DNA of 64,000 nucleotides from Rhodospirillales bacterium 70-18 (GTDB taxonomy: Bacteria > Pseudomonadota > Alphaproteobacteria > Acetobacterales > Acetobacteraceae): the NCBI GenBank assembly GCA_001899585.1, contig MKWE01000056.1, forward strand, positions 281,581 through 345,580, written 5' to 3'. A program made the translations under genes and the position numbers. The number at the start of each line of letters is the position of its first letter. Position 1 is the stretch's first letter. The notes under the pieces are model-generated. The model was not told the DNA's origin, did not search any database, and saw only the letters and a program-made list of their open reading frames with translations. This document shows, in pieces, positions 56,882 to 64,000 of the stretch.

Positions 56882-57811
56882 CTAGCGGATCGCCCGGTTC
56901 GGCGCGTCCACCACGTTCATCGAACCGCGGCCGTGCAGAGGCGCTTCCGCCACTTCCACCGACATCGGCCCGCCGCGCACCGGCACCAGCCCGCCATGCG
57001 CCGGCGCCAGCGTATTGGCCACCATCACGCCGCGATCCGGCCGGTCGTAGATGAAGCCGTAGGTCGGATACACGCTGCCGAACTCGCCGCTGCGGCCCAG
57101 GCCGACGCGCACGGCGGTCCAGTCGTTGCGCGGGGACACGTCGATCACCGGGATGCCGCGCGACACCCCGCCCTTGCGCGCGCCGGGCCCGGCCCAGTTG
57201 GCATGGTCGATCTCGACCTCGCGCGCGTTGATGACGCGGGCGACCACGGCGACATGGCCGAGGCGCATCTTGCCGGTGGAACGGAAGTTCAGCACGCTGC
57301 CGGCTTCCGGCCGGGCGCCGCGGGCGTAGATGCCGGACGCGGCTTCCCACCAGTTGGTGGCGTTGCCCTTCAGCTCGATGCCGGAGGCGGCTCGGGCGAA
57401 CGGCACGCAGCTGATGCCGCCGCGATAGCTGACCAGGCTGGCGCCGATGCGCGCCTTGCCGGTCTTGCTGTGCACCACATGGCGCACCGCGGCGGCATGC
57501 GGCGCGCGGCGCAGTTGTGCTTTCGCGGTAGGGATGACGTGGCGCTTCACCGGCCGGGCGGCGACATGCGCCTTGCCGGCATGGGTGGAGGCGACGGTGA
57601 TGCTGCGGCCATGCGCCGGCTTGGCATGGGCGACGATGTGGCGAATGGGGGCGTGGTGGGCGGGGACCGGATGATGGGCGGGAGCGGGGTGGTGGACGAT
57701 TGGGCGGGCGGCCTGGGCGGGGAGGGTCAGCGCGATGGCGGCGGCGAACACCGTTCCCAGCAACCCCATGCGCACACCAGTGCCCCGACCTCCACTGTTC
57801 CGTACCCGCAT
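56882..57811 (-). CDS. secreted CHAP-domain peptidoglycan hydrolase
   Basis: A 309-residue protein with a signal peptide (GLLGTVFAAAIALTLPAQAA). A histidine/alanine/proline-rich linker with repeated HHPAPAHH-like units covers about residues 35-110. The C-terminal CHAP domain has the catalytic Cys in GGISCVPFARAASG and the His in MRLGHVAVV. CHAP enzymes cleave peptidoglycan amides or crosslinks. ATG 57811 has AAGGA about seven bases before it; an internal ATG at 57769 is less likely. The histidine-rich part could bind metal. Confidence 0.85.
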   Translation of the reverse strand: MRVRNSGGRGTGVRMGLLGTVFAAAIALTLPAQAARPIVHHPAPAHHPVPAHHAPIRHIVAHAKPAHGRSITVASTHAGKAHVAARPVKRHVIPTAKAQLRRAPHAAAVRHVVHSKTGKARIGASLVSYRGGISCVPFARAASGIELKGNATNWWEAASGIYARGARPEAGSVLNFRSTGKMRLGHVAVVARVINAREVEIDHANWAGPGARKGGVSRGIPVIDVSPRNDWTAVRVGLGRSGEFGSVYPTYGFIYDRPDRGVMVANTLAPAHGGLVPVRGGPMSVEVAEAPLHGRGSMNVVDAPNRAIR

Positions 57812-58266
57812 GAATCCGTCCTTCTTACCGTCGTCTGTCGCTGGATACCGGGTAACAAGCGGGTTACGTGTCTGGCAACCCGAGAAAGCGTGGAATGCAC
57901 GACAGGCATGCGATTTCGTGAAATCGGGCTGTGGATAGCGTCGAAAATAAGGAAAATGATCCTACATCTTGAAAAAATGAACAAAGTGTTTCTAATTTGC
58001 ACCTTGCATGTGACGGATATATCACGGTTTTGGCCGCATCCGGCCCGTTCGGATTCGCCGTCTGTCTGTCGCGTAATGTCGGACAAGGTCGCCGGCGGCT
58101 GAATCCGGGTGCAATGCCGGCCTGGGAACCAGTTGATCCGAGAACTGGCCGGCTAAGCCGGGCGTCGCCCGATCGGCGAAGGCGCCCGGCGCCAGCCTTT
58201 GGTCTGGCGCGCGATTCGGATCCCCGGTGAACCCATCTCGGGCCGTCACGCGCCAGCCTGGCAAGG
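57812..58266 (-). other. non-coding gap between CHAP and Rid genes
   Basis: A 455-base gap, AT-rich around 57935-58025, with no supported gene. It must hold the CHAP promoter (reading left). GTGACGGATATATCAC (58010-58025) has matching ends and a central GATATATC palindrome, so it may be an operator. No terminator was clear for the Rid gene. Confidence 0.35.
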
Positions 58267-58617
58267 CTACTTGCAGGCGGTGACCATGATCTCCACCAGG
58301 ATGCGCGGATCGGCCATGTTGGCCTCCACGCAGGCACGCGCCGGCGCGCCGTCCTTGGGCAGCCAGGCCGACCACAGCTCGTTCATCGCGTCGCGGTCGC
58401 GGATGTCCTTCAGCCAGATCTGCGCCTGCAGCAGGCGGGTGTTGTCGGTGCCATGCGCCTCCAGAATGGCGTCGATCTGCGCCAGCACCTCGGCGGTCTG
58501 GCCCTTGATGTCCTTGCTGACGTCCTTGGCCGTGCAGCCCTGCAGGTAGACGAAGCCGTGGTATTCGACGGCTTTCGACAGGATCTTGTTCGGCTCGTTA
58601 CGGACGATCTTGCTCAT
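58267..58617 (-). CDS. RidA/YjgF family protein
   Basis: A 116-residue Rid protein. ILSKAVEYHGFVYLQGCT and the conserved arginine in GAPARACVEANMADP mark the active-site cleft between subunits of the trimer. Rid enzymes hydrolyse reactive enamine or imine intermediates from PLP enzymes. This subgroup may not be RidA itself. The stop is at 58267 and the start has a GGGG-containing site. Confidence 0.88.
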   Translation of the reverse strand: MSKIVRNEPNKILSKAVEYHGFVYLQGCTAKDVSKDIKGQTAEVLAQIDAILEAHGTDNTRLLQAQIWLKDIRDRDAMNELWSAWLPKDGAPARACVEANMADPRILVEIMVTACK

Positions 58618-58705
58618 GGCGCCATTCCCCTTCCGGATTTCTCAGCGTCCGCGCTTCTAGGGCGGCTGCCCGCGGCGGGCAAGTCCGCCCCGCCGCCTGG
58701 GGGGC

Positions 58706-59947
58706 TCAGGCCGCGTCGCCGCGTTCCAGCGCGCGGGCGATGCGCGGCAGCCGGCGCACCACCAGCACGCAGGCGACGCTGGCCACCGCGGCGCCGGCCA
58801 GCACCGGCAGTTGCAGCCCGGCGAACTCCGCGAGCCCGCCATAGATCACCGCACCCAGCGCCGGGGCGGCGCGCCCGATCATCCCCCACAGGCTCAGTAC
58901 CCGGCCCAGCATGTGGCCGGAAGTGGAGCTTTGCAGCAGCGTCTGCACCGAAATGCCGTGCATCGTGGTGGCCCCGCCCAGGGTCGCCGCGCAGACCACC
59001 GCGAAGCCGAAATGATGCGTCGCCACGAAGCCGGCGGTGGCCAGCACCATCACAGCCCCGGCGGCCACCGCCAGCCGCGCCAGCCCGTCCAGCCGCCCGC
59101 GCATCGCCACGATGAGGCCGCCCACCATCGCCGCCATGCCGATGGCGCTGGACACCGTGGCCAGCCCCTGCGCGCCCTGGCTGAACAGGCGGTCGATGTA
59201 GGGCGGCAGCATCTCCTGCACCGGACGGGTCAGCACGCCGAGCAGACCGGCGAACAGGAACAGCGGCCCCATGCCCGGGTGGCGGGCGACGTACATGATG
59301 CCGTCCACCACCTCGCGCAGCACGCTGCCGGTGGGGGCGTGGCCGCGCCGCGCCCCGGCATGCAGCCGCAGCAGCGGCAGGGTGACGCTGGCGAACAGAT
59401 AGGCCGCGCAGTTCACCAGCATCGCCGGCACCACGCCGGCGGCCGCCACGATCAGCCCGCCGATGCCCGGCCCGATCGAGCGCGCGAGGTTGTAGCACAG
59501 CGAGTTCAGCGCGATCGCTCCCGGCAGCTCGCTGCGCGGCACCATGCCCGGCACCAGGGTCTGGCGCGCCGGCTGGGCGAAGGCCTGGGCGGTGCCCAGC
59601 AGCACCTCCAGCACGGCGATGTATTCGACGCGGATATGCCCGGACAGCGTCAGCCCCGCCAGCGTCGCCGCATGGGCGGCGGTGATCAGCTGGGTGACCA
59701 CGGTCAGCCGCACCCGGTCCATCCGGTCCGCCCAGGCGCCGGCGAAGGGCGAGACGATCACCGAGGGCGCGAGGTTGCAGAAGGCCAGGATGCCCACCCA
59801 GAGCGGCGAGTGCGTCAGCTCCCAGGCCAGCCAGTCCACCGCCACCTTCTGCACCCACAGCCCGGTCCATGACACCAGGCTGCCGCCGTAGAAGATGCGG
59901 GTGTTGCGGTGGGCGAGCACCGTACGGATGGCGGACAGGCTGGCCAC
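58706..59947 (-). CDS. MFS transporter, EntS-like
   Basis: A 413-residue membrane protein with about 12 helices and the MFS_3 pattern (IFYGGSLVSWTGLWVQKVAV and FAGAWADRMDRVRLT). QPARQTLVPGMVPRSELPGA is typical of EntS-like exporters. It ends in a charged tail. No siderophore genes lie nearby. It is 39 bases upstream-adjacent to the lipoprotein gene. Confidence 0.86.
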   Translation of the reverse strand: MASLSAIRTVLAHRNTRIFYGGSLVSWTGLWVQKVAVDWLAWELTHSPLWVGILAFCNLAPSVIVSPFAGAWADRMDRVRLTVVTQLITAAHAATLAGLTLSGHIRVEYIAVLEVLLGTAQAFAQPARQTLVPGMVPRSELPGAIALNSLCYNLARSIGPGIGGLIVAAAGVVPAMLVNCAAYLFASVTLPLLRLHAGARRGHAPTGSVLREVVDGIMYVARHPGMGPLFLFAGLLGVLTRPVQEMLPPYIDRLFSQGAQGLATVSSAIGMAAMVGGLIVAMRGRLDGLARLAVAAGAVMVLATAGFVATHHFGFAVVCAATLGGATTMHGISVQTLLQSSTSGHMLGRVLSLWGMIGRAAPALGAVIYGGLAEFAGLQLPVLAGAAVASVACVLVVRRLPRIARALERGDAA

Positions 59948-59986
59948 GCGCGGCGGGGCTCCGGTGCGGTCAGGCGGGGGCCGCGG

Positions 59987-60394
59987 TCACGGCTTCGGCG
60001 GCACGGCCAGCGGCGAGGGCGTCGGCAGATGCGAGGCGCCCGAGGGTTTGGCCGGGTCCGGCGCGTCCGGCGTGCTGCCGACATTGCCGGCGGCCCCGCG
60101 CATGCAGCGGTCCACCATCTGCTCGCGCTGGTAGCGGCCGGACAGTGCGCCGCTGGTCGCAGCGAAGCCGCTGGCGCCGGCGTAGGGCGTGTCGCGCACG
60201 CTGCTGGCATAGGCGTCGTCGCGGTAGACATCGGCGCGGTTCTGCACGGAATACACCTCCTCGGCGCGGGCGCGGCAGGCGGCGAGCCGGGCGCTGTCGC
60301 CATGCGACAGCGGCGCGGCGCAGCCGGCGACGGCCAGCGGGGCGAATGGGGCGAGCAGCGCCAGGGCGCGCAGCGGGCGCAGGGAAGGGATCAT
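59987..60394 (-). CDS. small lipoprotein of unknown function
   Basis: A 135-residue protein starting MIPSLRPLRALALLAPFAPL, with a lipobox LAVAGC at residues 19-24 and Cys24 as the likely lipid site. The rest is hydrophilic and has VYSVQNRADVYRDDAY and RYQREQMVDRCMRG. I do not recognise a family with certainty. AGGAG lies eight bases before ATG, and the start overlaps the previous gene's stop (ATGA). Confidence 0.7.
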   Translation of the reverse strand: MIPSLRPLRALALLAPFAPLAVAGCAAPLSHGDSARLAACRARAEEVYSVQNRADVYRDDAYASSVRDTPYAGASGFAATSGALSGRYQREQMVDRCMRGAAGNVGSTPDAPDPAKPSGASHLPTPSPLAVPPKP

Positions 60395-61014
60395 GCGGAG
60401 GCTCCTGGGGCTTGGCGCATGCCCTTGCGGCGCGCGGCTTGGGGGGGAGGCGTGGCGGTTGGCGCCAGGCTGGGCGGCGCCAGGCTGGGCGGCGGCATGG
60501 TGGGCGGCGGCACGGTGGGCGGCGGCAGGCGGTCGCGCACCAGGGCGCGGAACGGGGTCTCGTCGAACCGCGCCTGCGCGGTCAGGGCCTGGGTGGCGGC
60601 GGCGTGCAGCAGGCCGGGGTGCAGCGCCGCGCCGTCGCGCCGCATGGCGATCAGCTCGGCCGCCCACGGGCTGCGGCCCAGCAGCTCCACCAGCGCCAGC
60701 AACCGCAGGCACAGCGTCAGGCCGTACGGGGTGCCCATGCCGATGGTGGCATCCACCGCGCGCGCCCAGCAGCAGGCGTCGCGGTCGGTCAGCGCGAGGT
60801 CGGTGAAGCCGCCATCGGCGCGGCGGAAGCGGAACAGCCGCGGGCCGCCCCAGGCCTGCTCGATCGCCGCCAGGCGCGCCGCGTCCCACGCCGCCGACAG
60901 GTCGAACACCCGCACCGCCGGCAGCGCCTCCGGCGGCATCGCCACCAGATAGGTGACGGCGCCGTCGGCGCTGCCGCCGACCTCCACCAGCCCGGATTCC
61001 GTGCGCATGCCCAT
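60391..61014 (-). CDS. hypothetical protein with proline-rich repeat tail
   Basis: A protein of about 207 residues, unrecognised by me. It contains a compact domain (to residue about 160) with VRVFDLSAAWDAARL and TDRDACCWARAVD. The C-terminus carries proline-rich pentapeptide-like repeats (PPPTV PPPTM PPPSL APPSL) from a 15-base repeat. Start could be ATG 61014 or 61008, or GTG 61050; none has a clear ribosome site. It overlaps the lipoprotein by four bases, suggesting co-translation. No signal peptide is evident. Confidence 0.55.
   Translation of the reverse strand: MGMRTESGLVEVGGSADGAVTYLVAMPPEALPAVRVFDLSAAWDAARLAAIEQAWGGPRLFRFRRADGGFTDLALTDRDACCWARAVDATIGMGTPYGLTLCLRLLALVELLGRSPWAAELIAMRRDGAALHPGLLHAAATQALTAQARFDETPFRALVRDRLPPPTVPPPTMPPPSLAPPSLAPTATPPPQAARRKGMRQAPGASA
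60466..60525. repeat. 15-base coding minisatellite
   Basis: Four 15-base units in phase (60466-60480, 60481-60495, 60496-60510, 60511-60525) differ by a few bases and share GTGGGCGGCGG or CTGGGCGGCG cores. They encode the proline-rich pentapeptides of the protein above. Such tracts change copy number without a frame shift. Confidence 0.75.
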
Positions 61015-61082
61015 GAGGGGAGGATGGACCGCCGCCGCGCGCCGCGCCACCCTGTGGCGAACATTTCAGGAGTGCGCCGACC

Positions 61083-62360
61083 ATGTCCGCGTCCAGCCCC
61101 GCCGACCTGACCGCCACCGAGGCCGCACGCCGCATCCGCGCCGGGCGGCTGGACGCGGCGAGCCTGATGGAAGCCTGCCTGGAGCGCATCGCCGCGCGCG
61201 AGCCGGCGGTGCGCGCCTTCGCCGCCTTCGATGCCGACCAGGCCCGCCGCGCCGCCCGCGCCGCCCGGCCCGGCCCGCTGCATGGCCTGCCGATCGGCGT
61301 GAAGGATGTGCTGGATACCGCTGATTTTCCGAGTGAATATGGCTCGGAGATCTGGGCCGGCCACCGCCCGCGCGCCGATGCCGCCGCGGTCGCCTGGGCA
61401 CGTGCGGCGGGCGGCGTGGTGATCGGCAAGACCGTCACCACCGAGTTTGCCACCCGCCGCCCCGGCGCCACCGCCAATCCGCACAACCCGGCCCATACCC
61501 CCGGCGGCTCCAGCAGCGGCTCGGCGGCCGGCGTCGGCGGCGGGCTGTTCCCGCTGGCCTTCGGCACCCAGACCGCCGGCAGCATCATCCGCCCGGCGGC
61601 CTATTGCGGCGCGGTCGGCTACAAGCCCAGCTTCGGCACCATTGCGAGGCTGGGCATGAAGGTGATGTCGGAAGGGCTTGATACCATTGGGGTGATGGCT
61701 CGAAGCGTGGCCGATTGCGCGCTGTTCGCCGGGGCCGTGGCCGGCTGCGACCTGGGCGACCCCGACCAGCAGCCGGGGGTGGCGCCGCGTATCGGCCTGT
61801 GCCGGTCGCCGAGCTGGGGCGGCGCCGCGCCGGAAACCCACGCCCTGTTCGAGCGCGTCGCCGACACGCTGGCCCGCGCCGGCGCCAGCCTGGCCCCGCG
61901 CGAGTTGCCGCAGCGCTTCGCGGCGCTGGTGGAGGCGCATCCGGTGCTGATGAACGCCGAAAGCGCCGCCTCGATGGGCTGGGAGCTGCTCTGCGTGCGC
62001 GACGGCATCAGCGAGGGGCTGCGCGAGCGGCTGGACTGGGGGCTCGCCCAGGGGCCGGCGGCGCTGTCCACCGCGCGGGCCACCTTCGCCGCGCTGCAGG
62101 ACGGGTTTCCGGCGGCGATGGAGGGGCTGGATATCCTGGTGACGCCGGCCGCGCCCGGCGAGGCGCCGGCCGGGCTGGAATCGACCGGCGACCCGGCCTT
62201 CAACTTCATCTGGACGACGCTGCACGTGCCCTGCGTCACCGTGCCTGCCGGCACCGGGCCGCATGGGCTGCCGCTGGGCATCCAGATCGTCGGGCGGCGC
62301 GGCGAGGACCGGGCGGTGCTGGCCTGGGCGCAATGGGTGGCGGCGGCGGTGGCCGGCTGA
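61083..62360 (+). CDS. amidase signature family protein (second)
   Basis: A 425-residue amidase. The catalytic lysine lies in GLPIGVKDVLDT, the glycine-rich serine loop is PGGSSSGSAAGVGGG, and the nucleophile region is QTAGSIIRPA. GLPLGIQIVGRRGED closes the fold. It is only distantly related to the amidase at 2013. The start is 68 bases after the leftward hypothetical gene's 5' end, so the two diverge. Its substrate is unknown. Confidence 0.9.
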   Translation: MSASSPADLTATEAARRIRAGRLDAASLMEACLERIAAREPAVRAFAAFDADQARRAARAARPGPLHGLPIGVKDVLDTADFPSEYGSEIWAGHRPRADAAAVAWARAAGGVVIGKTVTTEFATRRPGATANPHNPAHTPGGSSSGSAAGVGGGLFPLAFGTQTAGSIIRPAAYCGAVGYKPSFGTIARLGMKVMSEGLDTIGVMARSVADCALFAGAVAGCDLGDPDQQPGVAPRIGLCRSPSWGGAAPETHALFERVADTLARAGASLAPRELPQRFAALVEAHPVLMNAESAASMGWELLCVRDGISEGLRERLDWGLAQGPAALSTARATFAALQDGFPAAMEGLDILVTPAAPGEAPAGLESTGDPAFNFIWTTLHVPCVTVPAGTGPHGLPLGIQIVGRRGEDRAVLAWAQWVAAAVAG

Positions 62361-62400
62361 GATGGTTATGCGGCATCATAATGGTGCGGCATAACCATCT
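62360..62400. promoter_or_regulatory. 12-base inverted repeat enclosing a direct repeat
   Basis: AGATGGTTATGC (62360-62371) and its exact complement (62389-62400) flank a 17-base centre with CATAAT, which resembles a -10. TGCGGCAT also occurs twice as a direct repeat 16 bases apart (62369 and 62385). It begins at the amidase stop, so it may end that transcript or regulate the serine hydrolase. Confidence 0.5.
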
Positions 62401-62473
62401 GCCCTGATCTTGCGAGGCCGGCCCCGGCGGCGCAGCATATCCGCCGGATCGCCGGCACGAGCAAGGAACAGCC

Positions 62474-63688
62474 ATGAGCAGCACCGCAGAAGACATTGGT
62501 CTTTCAACAAAGCGCCTGTCGCGCATCGATGGCTGGATGGACCGGCTGGTGGCGGACGGCAAGCTCGCCGGCCTGTCCGTTGCGGTGATGCGGCACGGGC
62601 AGGTGGCCTATTCCCGCGCCACCGGGCTGGCCGACATGGCGCGCGGCACGCCGTTCGCGGCGGATACCATCGTGCGCATCTATTCCATGACCAAGCCGCT
62701 CACCAGCACCGCCATCATGATGCTGTACGAGGAGGGCCGGTTCCAGCTCGACGATCCGATCAGCCGGTTTCTGCCCGGTTTCGCCAACCAGCGCGTGGCC
62801 ACCGGCGGCAGCCGTGGCAAGATCGACAGCGTGCCGGCGGTGCGCGACATCACCTTCCGCGACCTGCTGACCCATACCTCGGGCCTGACCTACGGCTTCA
62901 TGGAATCGACCGCGGTGGACGCGATGTACCGCGACACCGGGGTGGATTTCCAGACCTCCGAGACCAGCCTGGCCGAGGTGGTGGACCTGCTCGCCGCCTG
63001 CCCGCTGATCGCCCAGCCGGGCACGCAATGGAACTACTCCGTCGCCACCGACGTGCTGGGCCGGCTGGTGGAGGTGATTTCCGGCCAGCCCTTCGACCAG
63101 TTCCTGGCGGAGCGGGTGATCGGCCCGCTGGGCATGGTCGATACCGGCTTCGACGTGCCGGCCGGCAAGCTGGGGCGCTTCGCCGCCAATTACGCCCGCC
63201 ATCCCAAGACCGGCGCGCTGATGCTGATCGATGATCCGCAGAAAAGCCGCTACGGCAGCCCGCGCACGGTCTGCTCGGGCGGCGGCGGGCTGGTGGCCAC
63301 GGCCGGCGACTACCTGCGCTTCTGCCGCTTCATGCTCAACAAGGGCGAGCTGGACGGCGTGCGCCTGCTGGGCCGCAAGACGGTGGAGCTGATGACCTCC
63401 AACCACCTGGACGGCGACATGGCGGCGATGGGGATGCCGCGGTTCAGCGAGTCCAACTATGCCGGCATCGGCTTCGGGCTGGGGTTTTCGGTCACGCTGG
63501 ACCCGGCGCGGGCGCAGATACTGGGCTCGGCCGGCGAATATGCCTGGGGCGGAGCGGCCAGCACCGCGTTCTGGTGCGACCCGGCCGAGGACATGGCGGT
63601 GGTGCTGCTGACCCAGCTGATGCCCAGCAGCACCTATCCGATCCGCCGGGAATTGCGGGTGCTGACCTACCAGGCGGTGATCGCCTGA
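62474..63688 (+). CDS. class C beta-lactamase-like serine hydrolase
   Basis: A 404-residue protein of the family VIII esterase/class C group. The nucleophile Ser is in IYSMTKPLTSTAIM (SxxK), and the YxN-like motif is in QWNYSVATDVLG. A W/HxG-like segment is AWGGAASTAFW. No clear signal peptide is seen, so it is probably cytoplasmic. Such enzymes hydrolyse esters, and sometimes peptides or lactams; antibiotic resistance is not implied. Confidence 0.88.
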   Translation: MSSTAEDIGLSTKRLSRIDGWMDRLVADGKLAGLSVAVMRHGQVAYSRATGLADMARGTPFAADTIVRIYSMTKPLTSTAIMMLYEEGRFQLDDPISRFLPGFANQRVATGGSRGKIDSVPAVRDITFRDLLTHTSGLTYGFMESTAVDAMYRDTGVDFQTSETSLAEVVDLLAACPLIAQPGTQWNYSVATDVLGRLVEVISGQPFDQFLAERVIGPLGMVDTGFDVPAGKLGRFAANYARHPKTGALMLIDDPQKSRYGSPRTVCSGGGGLVATAGDYLRFCRFMLNKGELDGVRLLGRKTVELMTSNHLDGDMAAMGMPRFSESNYAGIGFGLGFSVTLDPARAQILGSAGEYAWGGAASTAFWCDPAEDMAVVLLTQLMPSSTYPIRRELRVLTYQAVIA

Positions 63689-63748
63689 CCTGCCGGCGCG
63701 GGATTGGCAGCGATGCGGCCGGCGTGATAGTCAGCCGTCTCTGCCCGG

Positions 63749-63834
63749 GGCCGTTTGGCGGAATGGTAGACGCAAGCGACTCAAAATCGCTCGCCTGAAA
63801 GGGTGTCTCGGTTCGAGTCCGAGAACGGCCACCA
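63749..63834 (+). tRNA. tRNA-Leu (anticodon CAA)
   Basis: An 86-base tRNA with acceptor arms GGCCGTT and AACGGCC, anticodon stem AGCGA/TCGCT around loop CTCAAAA (CAA at 63782-63784), a long variable arm and T stem CTCGG/CCGAG. The CCA is encoded at 63832-63834. CAA reads UUG codons. The type II shape with a 15-base variable arm suits Leu. Confidence 0.95.
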
Positions 63835-63966
63835 ACCCGGGCGCGGCTGACGCGCATTGTCACCGCATCTTGATTTCCCCGCCGGCTTGATTGCGGCCTG
63901 TATGAATGCGACGCCGCCGGTCCGTGGTGACCCGCCGGCGGCGGGGAGGCGTGGCACCGGCGTGAT

Positions 63967-63993
63967 ATGTCCGACCTGAAATGTCCGACTTGA
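63967..63993 (+). repeat. duplicated start-like sequence near window end
   Basis: ATGTCCGACCTGA (63967-63979) and ATGTCCGACTTGA (63981-63993) differ by one base and repeat with a 14-base period. The first ATG gives a nine-codon frame ending TGA. It could be a duplicated gene start. Confidence 0.55.
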
Positions 63994-64000
63994 TGGGGCG
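63981..64000 (+). CDS. possible start of a gene running off the window
   Basis: ATG 63981 opens MSDLMG and remains open to the end of the window. A nearby ATG at 63967 is closed by TGA after eight codons. The GC-rich setting makes a chance start plausible, and no ribosome site is obvious. Product unknown. Confidence 0.25.

Noticed and set aside
62474-63688. beta-lactamase resistance gene
   Set aside because: Only the fold and SxxK motif match; no signal peptide and family VIII esterases share these features.

Overview
The window is about 70% GC and is typical of an alphaproteobacterium, most likely in Rhodospirillales/Acetobacteraceae. Supporting signs are the order trpG-trpD-trpC-moaC-moeA-lexA, a GTTC-N7-GTTC LexA box, hfq next to hflX, a UPF0314 (DUF2585) membrane protein, and many Tat-type solute-binding proteins. 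The lineage is inferred from gene style, not from a search. I see no rRNA, CRISPR array, insertion sequence, phage module or replication origin. There is one tRNA.

Layout. (1) 1-8.5 kb is a small-acid catabolic locus: a Gfo/Idh/MocA oxidoreductase, a GntR/FCD regulator, an amidase, a periplasmic binding protein, a class III aminotransferase and the OtnK-OtnC kinase/aldolase pair. Palindromes sit at the two regulatory gaps. (2) 8.5-14 kb is housekeeping: a GNAT enzyme, lexA with its SOS box, molybdenum-cofactor genes moeA and moaC, and trpCDG. (3) 14-21 kb, mostly leftward, holds a divergent polysaccharide deacetylase, a stand-alone molybdopterin hydroxylase large subunit, an MFS carrier, mepA, a GT2 glycosyltransferase and a GtrA flippase-like protein. 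(4) 21.2-23.4 kb has an AT-rich gap and a SelB-like GTPase with an unusual G domain and an in-frame UGA just upstream of its start. (5) 23.6-35 kb is a long rightward set: two paralogous binding proteins, a complete Dpp-type ABC transporter, then the small, large and FAD subunits of a molybdenum hydroxylase. This suggests import followed by hydroxylation of one compound. (6) 35-43 kb has a MaoC-type hydratase plus a fumarase/aspartase-type lyase, then hfq-hflX, an inositol-phosphatase-like enzyme, pirin, an enoyl-CoA hydratase, msrA and UPF0314. (7) 43.4-52.7 kb holds two more importers: a polar amino-acid system without an ATPase, and a complete branched-chain (Liv) system. They are separated by a leftward amidohydrolase and a 2-oxoglutarate-type oxygenase. 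(8) 52.8-64 kb holds a universal stress protein, a cyclase-family hydrolase, an orphan binding protein, a split chromate transporter, a CHAP hydrolase, a Rid protein, an MFS carrier, a lipoprotein, a proline-rich protein, an amidase, a class-C-like serine hydrolase and tRNA-Leu(CAA).

The theme is uptake and oxidation or hydrolysis of small organic acids, amides and amino acids, interleaved with core genes. The most unusual items are the SelB-like GTPase with its leader, the LivG/LivF pair whose sequence lesions fall on one composite ATP site, and a small imperfect hairpin repeat present at least twice. I did not find a convincing wholly new multi-gene system.
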